The notes: generated from the letters alone by a model not told the origin. A stretch of DNA of 64,000 bases from Fasciola hepatica (GCA_948099385.1 CANUEZ040000129.1:6516501-6580500); one strand, 5' to 3'; shown: positions 24,974 to 33,212, counted from the first letter of the stretch. Numbers and translations are program-made.

Positions 24974-27900
24974 GTATAATGGCTGTTAATCATACAGGAA
25001 ATACGTTCGACTCTTTTCTAACCTCTTCCATCGTTTGCTTCAACCGGACATCCGTTTGTCTATCACAGATTGGATGGCCGCTACTGTAGTTGGATTAATG
25101 TAGCAATCAGGCTGTAGACCGACGTATTGGTATTCCATTGATGTAAGCGTGGGATCTCGATGGGACGCTGAACTAGGCTTATGGCGTTTTTCGTTTGCAC
25201 TTAACACCACGATATCCCCGTATCATATTTTTATCACGGCTTGAATAACAAGGAATAAATCGGAGGTTGAACTAATTGTTTGTAAATTTTTCCACATTTA
25301 CTGTATATAATTCTTAGTTTGTGGTCCGACGTAGTCAGCTCTCGCTTTTTGACTTGTATACAAGCTGCTAAACATTACGATTTACACTGCATTTTTGTGT
25401 AATCAAGGTAATGGGGCGCAACTTCTTGCATTTCCGTCGCGTTGAGAACGTGATAACGTTTTACGATCACGGATTCCTCGAAAGGGCTTCCTGCTAAGAC
25501 AACTTTATCAGCTGGGTACATCAGATTAAAGCCTAGATAGAGTTGCTGATGACCTGGTAACTGCAACCGCTTGTAATGCTTTTCGTGTTATTCCGTTTTT
25601 TGCGTTTTGCTACCGAGTACTATTTCAGTAGTCAGACCTTATATTCGGTCCACTCTCGCTATTGGTCAACTCCTCTGATTGATTGGCCATCTTGAATTTG
25701 GTCACTTTTTCGCTCGGGCCACCAAGTGTCGGTGTTTCCCGCTTAAGACCGCTGGTAGTTCACTTCGAATGTAGGTTTTACTTATGTTATCTATTTTCCT
25801 GTTTATTACAACATGCATCACTGATATGATTATTCTATTAATACAGAGCTAAACTATTTTGCCGAGAATTTGACCGTCTTCTGACATTATATCCTCCTAG
25901 GGTGACAGGCCAACGCAAATCACAAATAAGTGGTTTTCCGCCTACAAAGTTATCTAAGAGTTATCGCAAATTTAATTGGGCGAAAAGTCCAGAATATGAC
26001 CGGGCCTATTGAAGAAAAGAATCATCTTAATTTCTCAGAACATTCGCGTGCGGACTCGCAAATTTCGGTTGACCGAATGAAATTTAATTGAACTAAGATA
26101 CAGCCAGAGCTTGCAAGACTGTGCACAGTGAAACTGGATAAGCTTATCGAACTGTGACAGTTGAAATGCAAAAAAGTGACTCAGATGGACTGATGGCGTT
26201 GTTTCGCGAAAACTCATGGCTTCTCCACTTAACATTTATATTTAACCAATTTCTCCGATTAGCCGGCAACTTACTGTTCTGGATCCATGAAAAGGAAGCC
26301 TGTGGCTTTCGAAGAATACGACAGTGACCTCCAAGACGTCAAGGCTCTTCGAAAAATGTTCAGTAGATTTATAGAGAATCTTAAACTTCGAGAAACACGG
26401 GCTCAAGAATCATACGATGAAGATGAGTTATTGAAAGGTTGATTTTCTGAAGATCGTGTGGCAAGCGAAAAACAAAAAGAGTTCACGAAGCGCTGTAAAG
26501 ACTCACAAATTAGGTAGAACACAGACGTCAGAAGCTGTTCGAGGCGCTTGAAATACAACGATTTTTTCCTCGTTACTGACAAGGCGATATCTTGGATCAG
26601 TGCAAAATACATCCCCCTTACAGTCTAGATTTCGCGTCAGCTCAAGCACTTCAGCATGAATGCCACACACTGGAGAGAGACCTCATGGCTTTGGGAGAAA
26701 AGTGGTGAAGCTGAGACACTGGCTGAAAATCATTCAAACTCCAAGGAAATAAGTAGCGAGAAGCGTCGTGCTCTTCTCAACACACGGGAAAGCTTAAAGC
26801 CGATACAGCAGAAAGATAATGAAAACTCGATGCGGCGTTTAAACTTGGTCAATTCCTGGCGGGTTGGCGACATTAGACTCTGTGGATATCTAAAGTGGAG
26901 TCTCTGATCAAGGCGAACATGTTTGTAAAAGACGTTGCTGGTGCAAAAACTCGCGTCGAACGTCAATGAATACAGGGCGGAGATAGTTCTTCTGAAGGAC
27001 AGTTTCCAGACTTGTAAGCAAGAAGAAAGGGATGTGATTAAATTCGGTAACACCAACAGTGCTGATGTTGCCACTATACTTTCAGAGTCGGAACGTGAAT
27101 AGGAAGCACTTATCAATTTATGGATAGCTCGGTGAATTCAGTCCGAACAGTGTATAGACCTTCAGCTCTATTATCTTGACACAAATCGGGCTAGGACTTT
27201 GATGTCCAAACAAGGAGCTTTGTTGGATAACAAGGATGTTGGTGATCCTCCAAACGCCGTGGAAGCCTTAATATAAGAGTACAAGTACTTTAAAGAATCT
27301 CTCGTTGTGCAAGAAGAGAAATAAAAGGTATTCACGACTCTGCTGTAAAAATCATAGATAACCAGCATTACGCAACCCGACATGCTACAGAACTTCAACG
27401 AGCAAAGGATTTAGAACGCTTATCTCAGTTTAAGAAACGTTCACGCGGTTCAGCTGACCAGTTTCGTTTTCACGTTCACCGGATTGCGAAAACATTCACT
27501 AGGTGGAACATACTTTTCTTACGTATGTTCTATTTTTGATCCTATGGGCTGTATCACCCCGGTTACAATACTCGCGAGAGTAGTACTATAGAATTTGTCT
27601 AAATACAAGGCGCATTGGAACGGAGAAATTCCAGGGAAAGATTTGATAACGTGAAATAGATAGTTAAAACAGTTACCGGAACTGGAACTCTTCCCTGTTC
27701 GTCGATGCATTTATTCTCCAGAAGTCGTAAAGAGTCTTGGATTCCAACTTCATATCTTCCGTGGTGTACCTGAGATGGCATACGAAGCGGTAGCTTATCA
27801 GGTGGCGAAACCTGCAGACGAAGATCAGAAATGCCAAATAATGCTCACAAAGGCCAGAGTCACCCCAATCCGGTTTGTAAGCACTCCACCCCTGAAGTGG

Positions 27901-30900
27901 ATGATAGCAGTGAAAATGGCACAATTAATTCGTAAGGGAATGCTCGTTAATTTCTCTGCCACGTTCCTTTGGACGGAATCTTCAGTCGCGTTACAGAACA
28001 TTCTGAACTTTCTTCGCAAATCATATTGCGTCGATACGTGAACTTTTTCATCCAGATGAGTGGGACTATATCGAATCATAGAAAAATCCGGCCTTCAGGT
28101 TTCCTCGAGCAGTATTCGCTAATAAAACATCAAAGTTGCGAATCTGGAGAGACGGTAGGGATTTTCCGCTTACACCGACAAACAGCTATTCGACGCGTCT
28201 AAGTGTTTCCATGCTACAACACTATCCCCAGAGAATGCTGCTGATAACCGACCACCAGAGATGACACCTACGTTGATATCGCGCTATTCATGTTTGTCCT
28301 CATGAGACAAGCTTAAAGGAAACGTAGCTTGGATCTTACGTCACAAATCATAGTTAAAGGAACCAAATGCGGTCATCAAACGAAGACTGGCGCTAACGAA
28401 AATGGAAGTGGTGTCGATTGAAATTATGGAGCTCGTACAAGCAGGAGCATTTCCTCGTGAAAGGAACGTTTTGACAATCACAGTTGTCACGCCGAAGAAC
28501 TCGGGCGAAAGTACTGCGGGGAAACAGCCCTTAGTAAGGCAGCCAGTCCGCTAAAAAATCTAAGCCCATTTCTTGTAAACGGTTTTTTACTCATGTGAGG
28601 TGTACCTAGTTGTTTTATTCCGTCCCACTGGCTCAAATGAGAACTCATTCCCGCCCACGGATCATCTCATTTTATTAGCACAAAACACATCGTCTATATA
28701 GGAAGAAACAAACACTGACAACAATCGTCCCAACGTAAACCAACATGTTCATGCAGGCATCAGGTAGTCTGCCTTCTGATTGGTCGATTGTTCACGTGGT
28801 CAGCTACCATATGAGGGGGAATCCGTTCGCGTCTCATCGATTCGCTACCTTGTCACTTGCGCATCTGCTGGCACAAGCACTGACCGGGATTCTGAGCAGG
28901 CACTGACGTGCCGATTGCTGACGGGACATGGCTGGCTGTCGACCATGAGTCAGCGCATACCCTCACACTAGTTACGCACAGTCGCTGGCGTTTGTCATCT
29001 GCTAGCCAGCCTTGGGCACAGATAGCCTGTGGTGCTACTAGCATAGCTGACCTGTATCGCAGATCGTACCGGAGCGTATTCACAGACTCTGAACGTACCC
29101 TTATGTCTTATGTTCTAGTGATTTTTCCAACAAATCAGTACACTGTTGTCAACGTTTAGACGTAGATCATCTCCGTCGGATTGCTGTACGAGGAAAATGC
29201 TAGAATGACCCAGTTTCCCAGCTAGGCACACCTGAACTATAGACTGAGGTAACATTTGTGTAATTTCTTACGCACTTCTGAGTTTGTTCATTACTGATGT
29301 AAAAAGACGTAATATTTAGTTGCATATTCAATATGCTTACATAATGTTTTGGTTGGTTTTGACAATGTGGACGTTACAACGTTGGGGACCGAGTTCATAA
29401 TCTATAGACAACTCTGGCCTTGCGTTTCCTTTTGCGGTTGTTCTTTCCTCTCACATTTCATGGGCGTTTCGGATCCAGAAAGCCAGTTTTATGATAGAAC
29501 ACTTGGTAGTAGCAGTAAAAAAAGCAACTAGCTATTGGTCGAGTGGTTTAGGGCGTTCGATTACCACCTCGGATGTCAAAAGTTCGGATCCCCGCCATAA
29601 CTGGTCACTTTGTTGATAGACAGTAATCCACTGTCGTTCGGCTCGTTATCACAGCTAACCTGTTGGGACCTTATGTGGTCTGATTGCCGGTTTTCCCTAA
29701 TATTTCGGTGGGATATTGTGGCTTTGGGGTGTATTCCACTTCCGCTGCGCTCACGATTAAGCATGTAATAGAAAAAAGCTAACCTTGACGTCCGTTTGCC
29801 AGTGCAGTGGTCAACTGATCTGTTGTCACAGCCGTTGTTGGGATTATTCACTTCAGATTCGGTGAAAAATACATCGGAACGGTTGGATTCCACCATAGAT
29901 GACTGCTAACAAAAATGCTGAGAGTATGCTTCTTGTTTTTTTCTCTGGACTGTAATGTCAATGGTACTGGCTCTCGTCCCGGTTTGCCCAAGAATAATGG
30001 TGTTTGGATATTACATCCTTGATTCATTGGGATCCAGTGCGTTTTCTGGGTTTTTTTCTTGCCATGTGCGAATTCACCCAACTCTACTGATACCCTCTTA
30101 TTCGTTCCCCATCTTTCCTCGCCCTTAAATTTCTTAGTGCATTCCAAGTTCAGTTATTTGAGGATCAATTTAATCCCAATCTTGTAACATTATCAGCCGT
30201 TGGTGGGGGTCACAGCCGAGAGGACGATTCGATCCAAATGGTAGAAGAGCTTGCACAAACAGATACCACATTGGTTTCCTCGCAGGGTCACTCGCGATTT
30301 GTTTACTGGAATCCGGCTACCTACGCGGTGATGAGCACATTGCACGTATACACTGGTTCAGGTCGTCGTCCATATACTGGTGCTAAGCCAATCCTGGAAG
30401 CAATGACCAGCATGCGTATGGAGCTTCTACAACGGTATGCATCTGAAACCATACTATTTCGTGTACACCTATTCACTAACTCACGGGTAAAATAGGCACA
30501 AAGAATTTCGAATGACATTCCCAGAGACCTTAATTTCCGTATAAGATGTATTCCGGTAGGATGGCAACTAACAGAGTCTTCTTCATAATTAGTTCTATGC
30601 ATTACATGCTGATCTCTCACTGTATACAACGCTGTATTGTTTAGTCAGACCTTGTCTTTTTGCAGTCCGTTTGATTCAAATGATCAGACTACGGTTTTAT
30701 CAGCGCAGTTCTGTCACTCGCAAACCTACTTTGACTCGAATTCTTTAGTGGTACGTTTCTTATATGGGTGATCTCTTGTTTCAGTCCGGATTTTTGGCAT
30801 CAGGAGATCACCATTCGGTTGGATCCGAATCTTTGGGTGATTGCACGTCGCTCAAATGAACGAGAAGTGTACATGGTGTTCATTCGGAAACAGGAAAATC

Positions 30901-30955
30901 TCAGCAAGTTAGATAGTAAGTCTGAAGCATTTTAGCTGAATCTGATATGTTGTAC

Positions 30956-31024
<69 letters not shown>

Positions 31025-33212
31025 CGATTCTTATCTTTCCCTACTGAGAACCTCGTAATTCCGTTTTGTCAATGGCTTAGGGACTTCGCTAATAATTCTT
31101 GAAAATACATGTGTATGGTGAAAATGACCTAAAGAAATTGGGCAGTGTTAAACAAAAACCCTTATTCGCCTGAACACACTCAAAATCCCCTGTTCAAATC
31201 ATTTCTCAAAATAATCGATTTTAGCCATCCAGTCGGCTTTTCGTGCATGTTTCATGTCACCATATCACGGTTACAAAACAGAACTTGACCAAGTGGCTAA
31301 ACATGATAACTGCGGGGCTATCAAGATGAGTTTGAAAGGTTTTCTAGTATTCTGATAGAATTAACTAGTTAAGAGCAAAGGATCCGTTGATACATTCAAA
31401 ACCATTAGGGCCGATGTAGAGAAGTGCCAGGTTGGTGTAGAAGGTAAAACAGCTTTACTGTCATTGGTAATGTGACAGTAGGACCGTCATCTTACCTTCT
31501 ATGCACAATGCCTATCGATTTAGATGTGTTGATCGATTTTCTGTGCTTGACCATCTCGCACAGCCTACTGAATCAGCTAACAAACTTTTTCAATCTTCTC
31601 ACGATAACCACATCTTCGTTGTCGCCCAGTTCGTTATGGCGTCTGTCCTATTGGAGCTTCATGCGGCTCTCAGTCTCAAGTCTATCTGTTAACCCGCGCA
31701 GTTCACTAAGAACCTGTGATTGTAGGTTTCCTTTTACACTGTTCGCCTGTTCTTGCATGAACATCTCCAACTCAAATGCCGCGGTGTGGCGGTTGTGATT
31801 CTGTCTCTCCGTGGTTTTGTTTGACATCAGTTTCAAAACTGATAGGTGAGCACTGGTTTTGGTGTTTCATGAAGTGCTTCGTTGTCTATGACATTACAGT
31901 GAAGTACATAAACAGGTAATCGCCACCGCCACGAGAACCGAATTCACGCTAATTTTATGAATTCTCACTGTTCTGTTCCGTTATCAGTTACTTCGCATGT
32001 ATATGACCGATCACGTTGCACGTTCCCTGGTTCATTTTTGTTATGTTTAGTAGGAATGATTGATACTTGTGTGATTTAGTTGTGCCTTATGAAAATCTTC
32101 TTGTACCTCATCTATGGGCTAGTGTTGTCTCCATCTCGTATCGATAATGTACAGCTTCCATGAATACGATGTTTCCTAACTGGTTTCATTTAGACGTTGT
32201 CTCCCTTCTGAGGAAGACAAGCTTCTGTTTTTTATTCCATACCAAATAACTACAACATTTAATGCTAAACAAACACATCCGTCTCCAACTTGTATCACAG
32301 TCCGTAGTTTCCGTTTTGCAGCCCGCACCTTCACCACTGTGCCCTCTGGATATTCTTTGGTCACTTCCATACAGCTAATCAGCAGTCAGTGAAACAGTTA
32401 AATTTGGGAAAGCCGTTTCACGGTTCTTTAAAATTCGCAAAATGCCACATTTGCCCCATTCATTTTAGTATAAATCTTTTGGTTCATGCCAGAAATACCC
32501 CTGCCCACAAAGCTATTGGCTACTCTTTTTATCGTCAGTCAATTTGTCATCCTCCATTCCCACTTTGGGTGAAGTTGATTTTCAGAAATGAAAACGAATG
32601 CAATTACGATCCTTTCCCCTTTCAGATCGGCGTACTTTTTATCTCTAGTTTTTTTCTTCTAATAATGCTCGTTACCAAAATAATTTCAGGTGTTATCCTC
32701 TCTGCTCCTTGAATGTGTAATGAGGTAATTCGCGGAAATAGACGTTACGTTTTTTCCGCCCTATCGTTCTCACACGCTTTGGTGATATTTTCAACCATTT
32801 TGCCTACTAGCGGTTTGTTCAGTTGGTTAGCTGGTGATGTACGACTCATCTAGCTAATTGCTTGATGTGTCCGAACTTATCAAACCCATCGTTCAGAAGT
32901 ATCAATCCCATCAACCCTTTATGTTTTGTACGCTCCGTGTATGCATATGATTTATACGTTCAATTATCGTGAGCCTACTGTGACTTTCCATCGCTTTTTG
33001 TAGTTTAGCAGTTAATCTAAAATTGGAAACCGTAAACTTTTCGCTTTCTACGCATTTTACCGATCTATTCTCTACTCGGTGTCCTCAGCTCACACCCCTT
33101 TAATTGTTTTAAATGCGTTCGGTGAGTCATACTTCTCAAATCTTCTTTCTTTGCAGAATACGTGGAACATCTGTATGCTTCCACCTTTCGTGGTCTACTC
33201 TTGTTGGACTGA
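3014..33212 (+). CDS. CCZ1: CCZ1, vacuolar fusion protein (Rab7 exchange-factor subunit), first exon missing
   Basis: Eleven exons were assembled by splice signal, phase and alignment to the remembered human CCZ1 family sequence. All junctions close and the exons total 1,434 nt (477 codons plus TGA). CCZ1 pairs with MON1 on endosomes as the guanine-nucleotide exchange factor for Rab7, driving early-to-late endosome and lysosome maturation; both subunits are built from longin domains. Conserved runs include GLCEAVMAFTR, KKRLEHFFHRYL, CDLLDCF, AGPRLTILA, WVIARRSNEREVYMV and the C-terminal FRGLLLLD. Exon 10 carries about 30 residues more than the human protein between the second and third conserved blocks. 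Introns 2-5 are 46, 37, 40 and 39 bp; introns 6-11 are about 3.4, 10.0, 7.4, 5.2, 0.35 and 2.2 kb. The first coding exon (about 40 residues) was not located. The listed span includes introns. Confidence 0.9.
3158..3245 (+). CDS. CCZ1: CCZ1 exon 3
   Basis: Acceptor ACTGTAG, donor GTGAGT. One base completes the split codon, then 29 codons ending QQVWAVM, matching the family's FWMVMV strand. Confidence 0.85.
3283..3405 (+). CDS. CCZ1: CCZ1 exon 4
   Basis: Acceptor GCTTTAG, donor GTTAGT; phase 0 at both ends, 41 codons. Contains VSEQVMGSVLNTACQTFE, aligned to the helix before the LFNG motif. Confidence 0.82.
3446..3529 (+). CDS. CCZ1: CCZ1 exon 5
   Basis: Acceptor TTTAAAG was chosen over the nearer TTTTTAG at 3,431 because only this choice keeps phase 0 and gives exactly the family spacing between SVL and LFNG. 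Donor GTAGGC. Encodes LFNGKVSKLL and LKKRLEHFFHR. Confidence 0.85.
3569..3744 (+). CDS. CCZ1: CCZ1 exon 6
   Basis: Acceptor TTACTTAG, donor GTAAGT; 58 codons plus two bases. Encodes YLRTMLFEHCDLLDCF and VQGFLNRI, strongly family-like. It is the last exon before the intron-size switch. Confidence 0.9.
3745..5327. other. CCZ1 intron 6, proximal part
   Basis: No coding exon is seen. Around 4,090-4,340 lies GC-richer, repeat-like sequence containing an ATCTCAGGGTC motif also found (as its complement) near 17,665; it may be an unclassified dispersed repeat. Confidence 0.4.
5328..5392 (+). repeat. Possible tRNA-derived SINE head
   Basis: The segment has a box-A-like GGTGGCTTAGCGG and, about 45 bases on, a box-B-like GAGTTCAAGCCCC, the spacing of an internal RNA polymerase III promoter. 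No cloverleaf closes well and no second copy was identified in the window, so a decayed SINE head is more likely than a tRNA gene. Confidence 0.35.
5760..6990 (+). mobile_element. Decayed Jockey/CR1-like LINE, reverse-transcriptase relic
   Basis: Short collinear RT matches occur in changing frames: AYDSIPRSW-like, LAWLSNHFTERAQRTKIG, a decayed SGVPQGS region, then the thumb-type LLSIQSGLTLNTSRCSEY and a YLRITVNFNLLWSTH-like segment (the family's YLG box). Many stops and frameshifts are present. The element lies in sense orientation inside CCZ1 intron 6 and has clearly been neutral for a long time. Confidence 0.65.
7160..7279 (+). CDS. CCZ1: CCZ1 exon 7
   Basis: Acceptor CCACCAG, donor GTGAGT. 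One base completes Gln, followed by 39 codons and two bases. Encodes LKLDYARHIYHYLNSFLF and ends HLGR, aligned to the family's DMRILYKYL and HYGRF segments. Confidence 0.9.
7280..8188. other. Start of CCZ1 intron 7, no feature recognised
   Basis: About 900 bases without a recognisable exon or named repeat. A possible box-B-like GAGTTCAAAGCC occurs just before the TA tract, too little to call a SINE. Confidence 0.5.
8189..8269. repeat. (TA)n microsatellite
   Basis: About 80 bp of almost pure TA dinucleotide with a single C interruption near its start. It lies at the boundary of the LINE-D fragment. Confidence 0.97.
8290..8640 (-). mobile_element. LINE RT fragment (LINE-D)
   Basis: On the minus strand, broken reading frames give PNNY.PITLLP, a decayed SRPLERE segment and HGKTHLISLDIAKAFDRL, the fingers-palm region of a Jockey/CR1-type reverse transcriptase. 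Only about 350 bp remains. The RT ends at the AFDRL box next to the TA tract, so the catalytic YADD region is absent. Confidence 0.7.
8803..9640 (+). pseudogene. LINE-C endonuclease domain, frame-broken
   Basis: Two open stretches (to 9,324 and from about 9,443), plus an intervening frame, make up an APE-type endonuclease. Visible are NIDVACLSGVRVP (a SET/SEV-like glutamate position now Gly), LTVIAVYTLTNAA, LFIAGDWNARTG and HQTDHILARSRWAS. The TAA after GEF at 9,322 breaks it. Target-primed reverse transcription is the family's known role; this copy cannot make an intact enzyme. Confidence 0.8.
10340..11770 (+). pseudogene. LINE-C reverse transcriptase and C-terminal region
   Basis: RT motifs run in order: AGEDGIPPEVYE, DLLPIPKKGDQ, NQRGFRCDRSC, CFMDFRVAFDSFNQ, GVRRGYSLSPLLFKCAID and FADDIVMLADSPATL (catalytic FADD intact). 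They are followed by the thumb and the C-terminal KVRIYRTVIRPVLSYGCKTW and RLRWLGHIIRRP. Frame changes occur near 10,460, 10,560, 10,880 and 11,090, and a stop follows SKTN at 11,507. Confidence 0.85.
11890..13945 (-). mobile_element. CR1/Jockey-like LINE, 5' half (LINE-E), 3'-truncated
   Basis: Read leftwards from 13,945: ANTCGLKRNVDFVHHFL, SGVCAYIRESPASSRLSD and YFRTFYRPRN (endonuclease). An unrelated or highly decayed block of about 450 bases follows (12,835-13,270). Then come FPTRIPDRAGDRPHTIDFIL with a decayed GSSDH box (12,829-12,575), the linker SLPSSHALSHAF and the RT start STRKVRQVLRNLN and PKMCAPESVPLLS. The sequence stops at about 11,890, before the RT catalytic core, where it meets the 3' end of LINE-C. 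Many frame breaks make it a relic. Confidence 0.75.
14286..14690 (+). mobile_element. Penelope-like element 3' fragment (GIY-YIG endonuclease C-terminus)
   Basis: A 102-codon open stretch contains GRALTTRMHENRPAARKHDP, then ISVHEDQEHTFNLDDVHIL and EYSREFLKA. This arrangement (thr-R-x-x-E-H, HD, then F-x-W/L-D and REFLEAW) is typical of the GIY-YIG endonuclease at the C-terminus of Penelope-like retroelements; the GIY and YIG strands themselves are lost. The assignment rests on motif memory only. Confidence 0.55.
15232..15301. repeat. (TA)n microsatellite
   Basis: About 70 bp of TA dinucleotide in CCZ1 intron 7. Confidence 0.97.
15990..16109 (-). repeat. tRNA-derived SINE, copy 4 (reverse orientation)
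   Basis: On the minus strand the head reads GGTGGCTGAGTGGCTTGGGG (box A) and GGTCCGAACC (box B). Downstream is GTAGTCAACTGTCGTCCGG, nearly the same as GTAGTCAACTGTCGTTCGG in the copy at 33,577. The 3' part is diverged. Confidence 0.65.
16110..17288. other. Distal CCZ1 intron 7, no feature recognised
   Basis: About 1.2 kb without a recognisable exon or element on either strand. It ends at the acceptor of exon 8. Confidence 0.5.
17289..17431 (+). CDS. CCZ1: CCZ1 exon 8
   Basis: Acceptor TTCCACAG preceded by a pyrimidine tract, donor GTAGGT; one base, 47 codons, one base. Encodes FVVGPKDLSDTSQ and LITYQALRTVVCFIVRG, aligned to GRFLTGPLNLND and LIVYKAMSAAVCFMI of the family. Confidence 0.92.
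17432..18640. other. Start of CCZ1 intron 8
   Basis: No coding exon is seen. 17,640-17,880 resembles a decayed dispersed repeat and contains the ACCCTGAGAT motif whose complement occurs near 4,155. Confidence 0.4.
18641..18806 (+). repeat. tRNA-derived SINE, copy 3 (5'-truncated body)
   Basis: The body aligns to the other copies: a GATAG(A/T)CAGT-like start, CCGGCTCGTTACCGC, ATGGGGTATACCCTTTCCACTGC and the terminal AAGCATGTA. The tRNA-like head is not recognisable. Confidence 0.65.
19640..20785 (-). mobile_element. RTE-like LINE (LINE-B), sense 3' part of a 5'-inverted insertion
   Basis: Minus-strand order from 20,785 downwards: AAFDSVDRTVLWRCL, ANIQSRVRAYNGLSSEF, DLEYADDIVLLSEDPSKLQ (catalytic YADD), SVLLYDSETWPLRVEDR, then the C-terminal GWGPCDQPNT ending in a stop at 19,753. 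The copy belongs to the same family as LINE-A, since 20,673-20,782 matches window bases 1-110 with about three differences. At about 20,785 the sequence switches abruptly to the same element in the opposite orientation. The 3' boundary at 19,640 is approximate. Confidence 0.82.
20786..21260 (+). mobile_element. Inverted 5' part of LINE-B (twin-priming product)
   Basis: On the plus strand this encodes ETMQVDISPPSEMEIMQET, AKAVGLDDLSPFF and a decayed SREDQVLL/NHRGIS segment, then GGIDHIFTLGKTLKHR. These match LINE-A positions about 592 down to about 150 and lie immediately 5' of the region carried by the sense part. The order (sense 3' part, inverted adjoining 5' part, short loss at the junction) is the classical signature of twin-primed reverse transcription. 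Confidence 0.8.
21261..24787. other. Distal CCZ1 intron 8, no feature recognised
   Basis: About 3.5 kb lacking recognisable exons or named repeats. Short open frames here (for example 23,478-23,801) show no family resemblance and no matching splice phases for CCZ1. Confidence 0.45.
24788..24905 (+). CDS. CCZ1: CCZ1 exon 9
   Basis: Acceptor TTTCCCAG, donor GTAGGT. Two bases complete Gly, then 38 codons and two bases. Encodes MNFFVQFDAMAGPRLTILAD, matching the family's LDSIVGPQLTVLASD block. Confidence 0.92.
24921..24971. repeat. (TA)n microsatellite
   Basis: About 50 bp of TA dinucleotide starting only 15 bp inside intron 9, almost touching the exon 9 donor site. Confidence 0.95.
24972..26280. 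other. CCZ1 intron 9 proximal part, no feature recognised
   Basis: About 1.3 kb without a recognisable exon, repeat or element on either strand. Confidence 0.45.
26281..27485 (+). pseudogene. Alpha-spectrin retropseudogene (several spectrin repeats)
   Basis: Without any intron, 1.2 kb encodes successive spectrin-repeat pieces in all three frames: VAFEEYDSDLQDVKAL, KAISWISAKYIPLT, HECHTLERDLMALGEKVV, LWISKVESLIKANMFVKDVA, QCIDLQLYYLDTNRA, TLMSKQGALLDNKDVGDPP, VEALI, FKESLVVQEEK and IIDNQHYATRHATEL. The closest family memory is alpha-spectrin (QCMDLQLFYRDTEQ, WMSKQEAFL, GDSLDSVEAL, KSLAAQEEKI, GQHYA), the membrane-skeleton protein. In-frame stops (for example at 26,440 and 27,274) and frameshifts make it dead. 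Intron absence suggests a reverse-transcribed copy; the parent gene's structure in this species is not visible. It lies in CCZ1 intron 9 and abuts a BEL/Pao relic. Confidence 0.78.
27486..28560 (+). mobile_element. BEL/Pao pol relic (RT end, RNase H, connection)
   Basis: Collinear BEL/Pao-type motifs in broken frames: YVCSIFDPMGCITPVTILAR (the SxxDPLGxxxP box after the RT), YKAHWNGEIPGK, VAYQVAKP, IMLTKARVTPIRFVSTPP (RNase H strand), FLWTESSVALQNILN, and near 28,310-28,470 AWILRHKS, LTKMEVVSIEIMELVQAGAF (the segment preceding integrase). No LTR, integrase core or gag was recognised. It directly follows the spectrin pseudogene with no spacer that could be seen. Confidence 0.75.
28561..29534. 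other. CCZ1 intron 9 distal part, no feature recognised
   Basis: About 1 kb; 28,740-29,100 is GC-richer and may be an unclassified repeat, but no second copy was found. Confidence 0.4.
29535..29770 (+). repeat. tRNA-derived SINE, copy 1
   Basis: The head has box A TTGGTCGAGTGGTTTAGGGC and box B AGTTCGGATCC 40 bases apart, then a body shared with the copies at 33,577 and 18,641 (CACTGTCGTTCGGCTCGTTATC, GGATATTGTGGCTTTGGGG, TTCCACTTCCGCTGCGC, AAGCATGTAATA). Head plus unrelated body is the structure of a tRNA-derived SINE. Confidence 0.8.
30138..30434 (+). CDS. CCZ1: CCZ1 exon 10
   Basis: Acceptor TTTCTTAG, donor GTATGC; one base, 98 codons and two bases. Contains GHSRFVYWNPATYAVMSTLH, aligned to the family's FLYFNHMNLAEKSTVH. 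The first half (about 45 residues, rich in D/E/S/Q) exceeds the human segment and may be a flatworm-specific loop. An alternative acceptor TTATCAG at 30,205 would be out of phase. Confidence 0.87.
30785..30915 (+). CDS. CCZ1: CCZ1 exon 11
   Basis: Acceptor GTTTCAG, donor GTAAGT; one base, 43 codons and one base. Encodes WVIARRSNEREVYMVFIRKQ, matching the family's YWVVGKKSDQRELYVILNQK. Confidence 0.92.
30957..31023. repeat. (TA)n microsatellite
   Basis: About 66 bp of TA dinucleotide 40 bp inside intron 11. Confidence 0.97.
31024..33156. other. CCZ1 intron 11 distal part
   Basis: No CCZ1 exon lies here. A 62-codon minus-strand stretch (31,836-31,648) is charged and coiled-coil-like (FELEMFMQEQANSVKG, LRGLTDRLETESRMKLQ) and is preceded by an acceptor-like CTATCAG, but it ends in a stop with no supported neighbour exon. 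It may be a fragment of an unidentified gene or pseudogene. Confidence 0.4.
33157..33212 (+). CDS. CCZ1: CCZ1 exon 12 (last coding exon)
   Basis: Acceptor TTCTTTGCAG; two bases complete Lys, followed by YVEHLYASTFRGLLLLD and TGA. It aligns without gaps to the family C-terminus EEVKKLCATQFNNIFFLD, including the terminal Leu-Asp. A 141-codon open frame overlapping it in another frame is spurious. Confidence 0.92.

Noticed and set aside
30916..31110. Alternative last exon of CCZ1 just after exon 11 (acceptors near 31,048 and 31,080).
   Set aside because: In-phase translations end quickly and lack the conserved C-terminus, whereas 33,157-33,212 matches it without gaps and in phase.
31648..31836. 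Coiled-coil-like minus-strand exon.
   Set aside because: It has an acceptor-like site, but the frame ends in a stop with no supported neighbouring exon or recognised family; it is mentioned only in the intron description.
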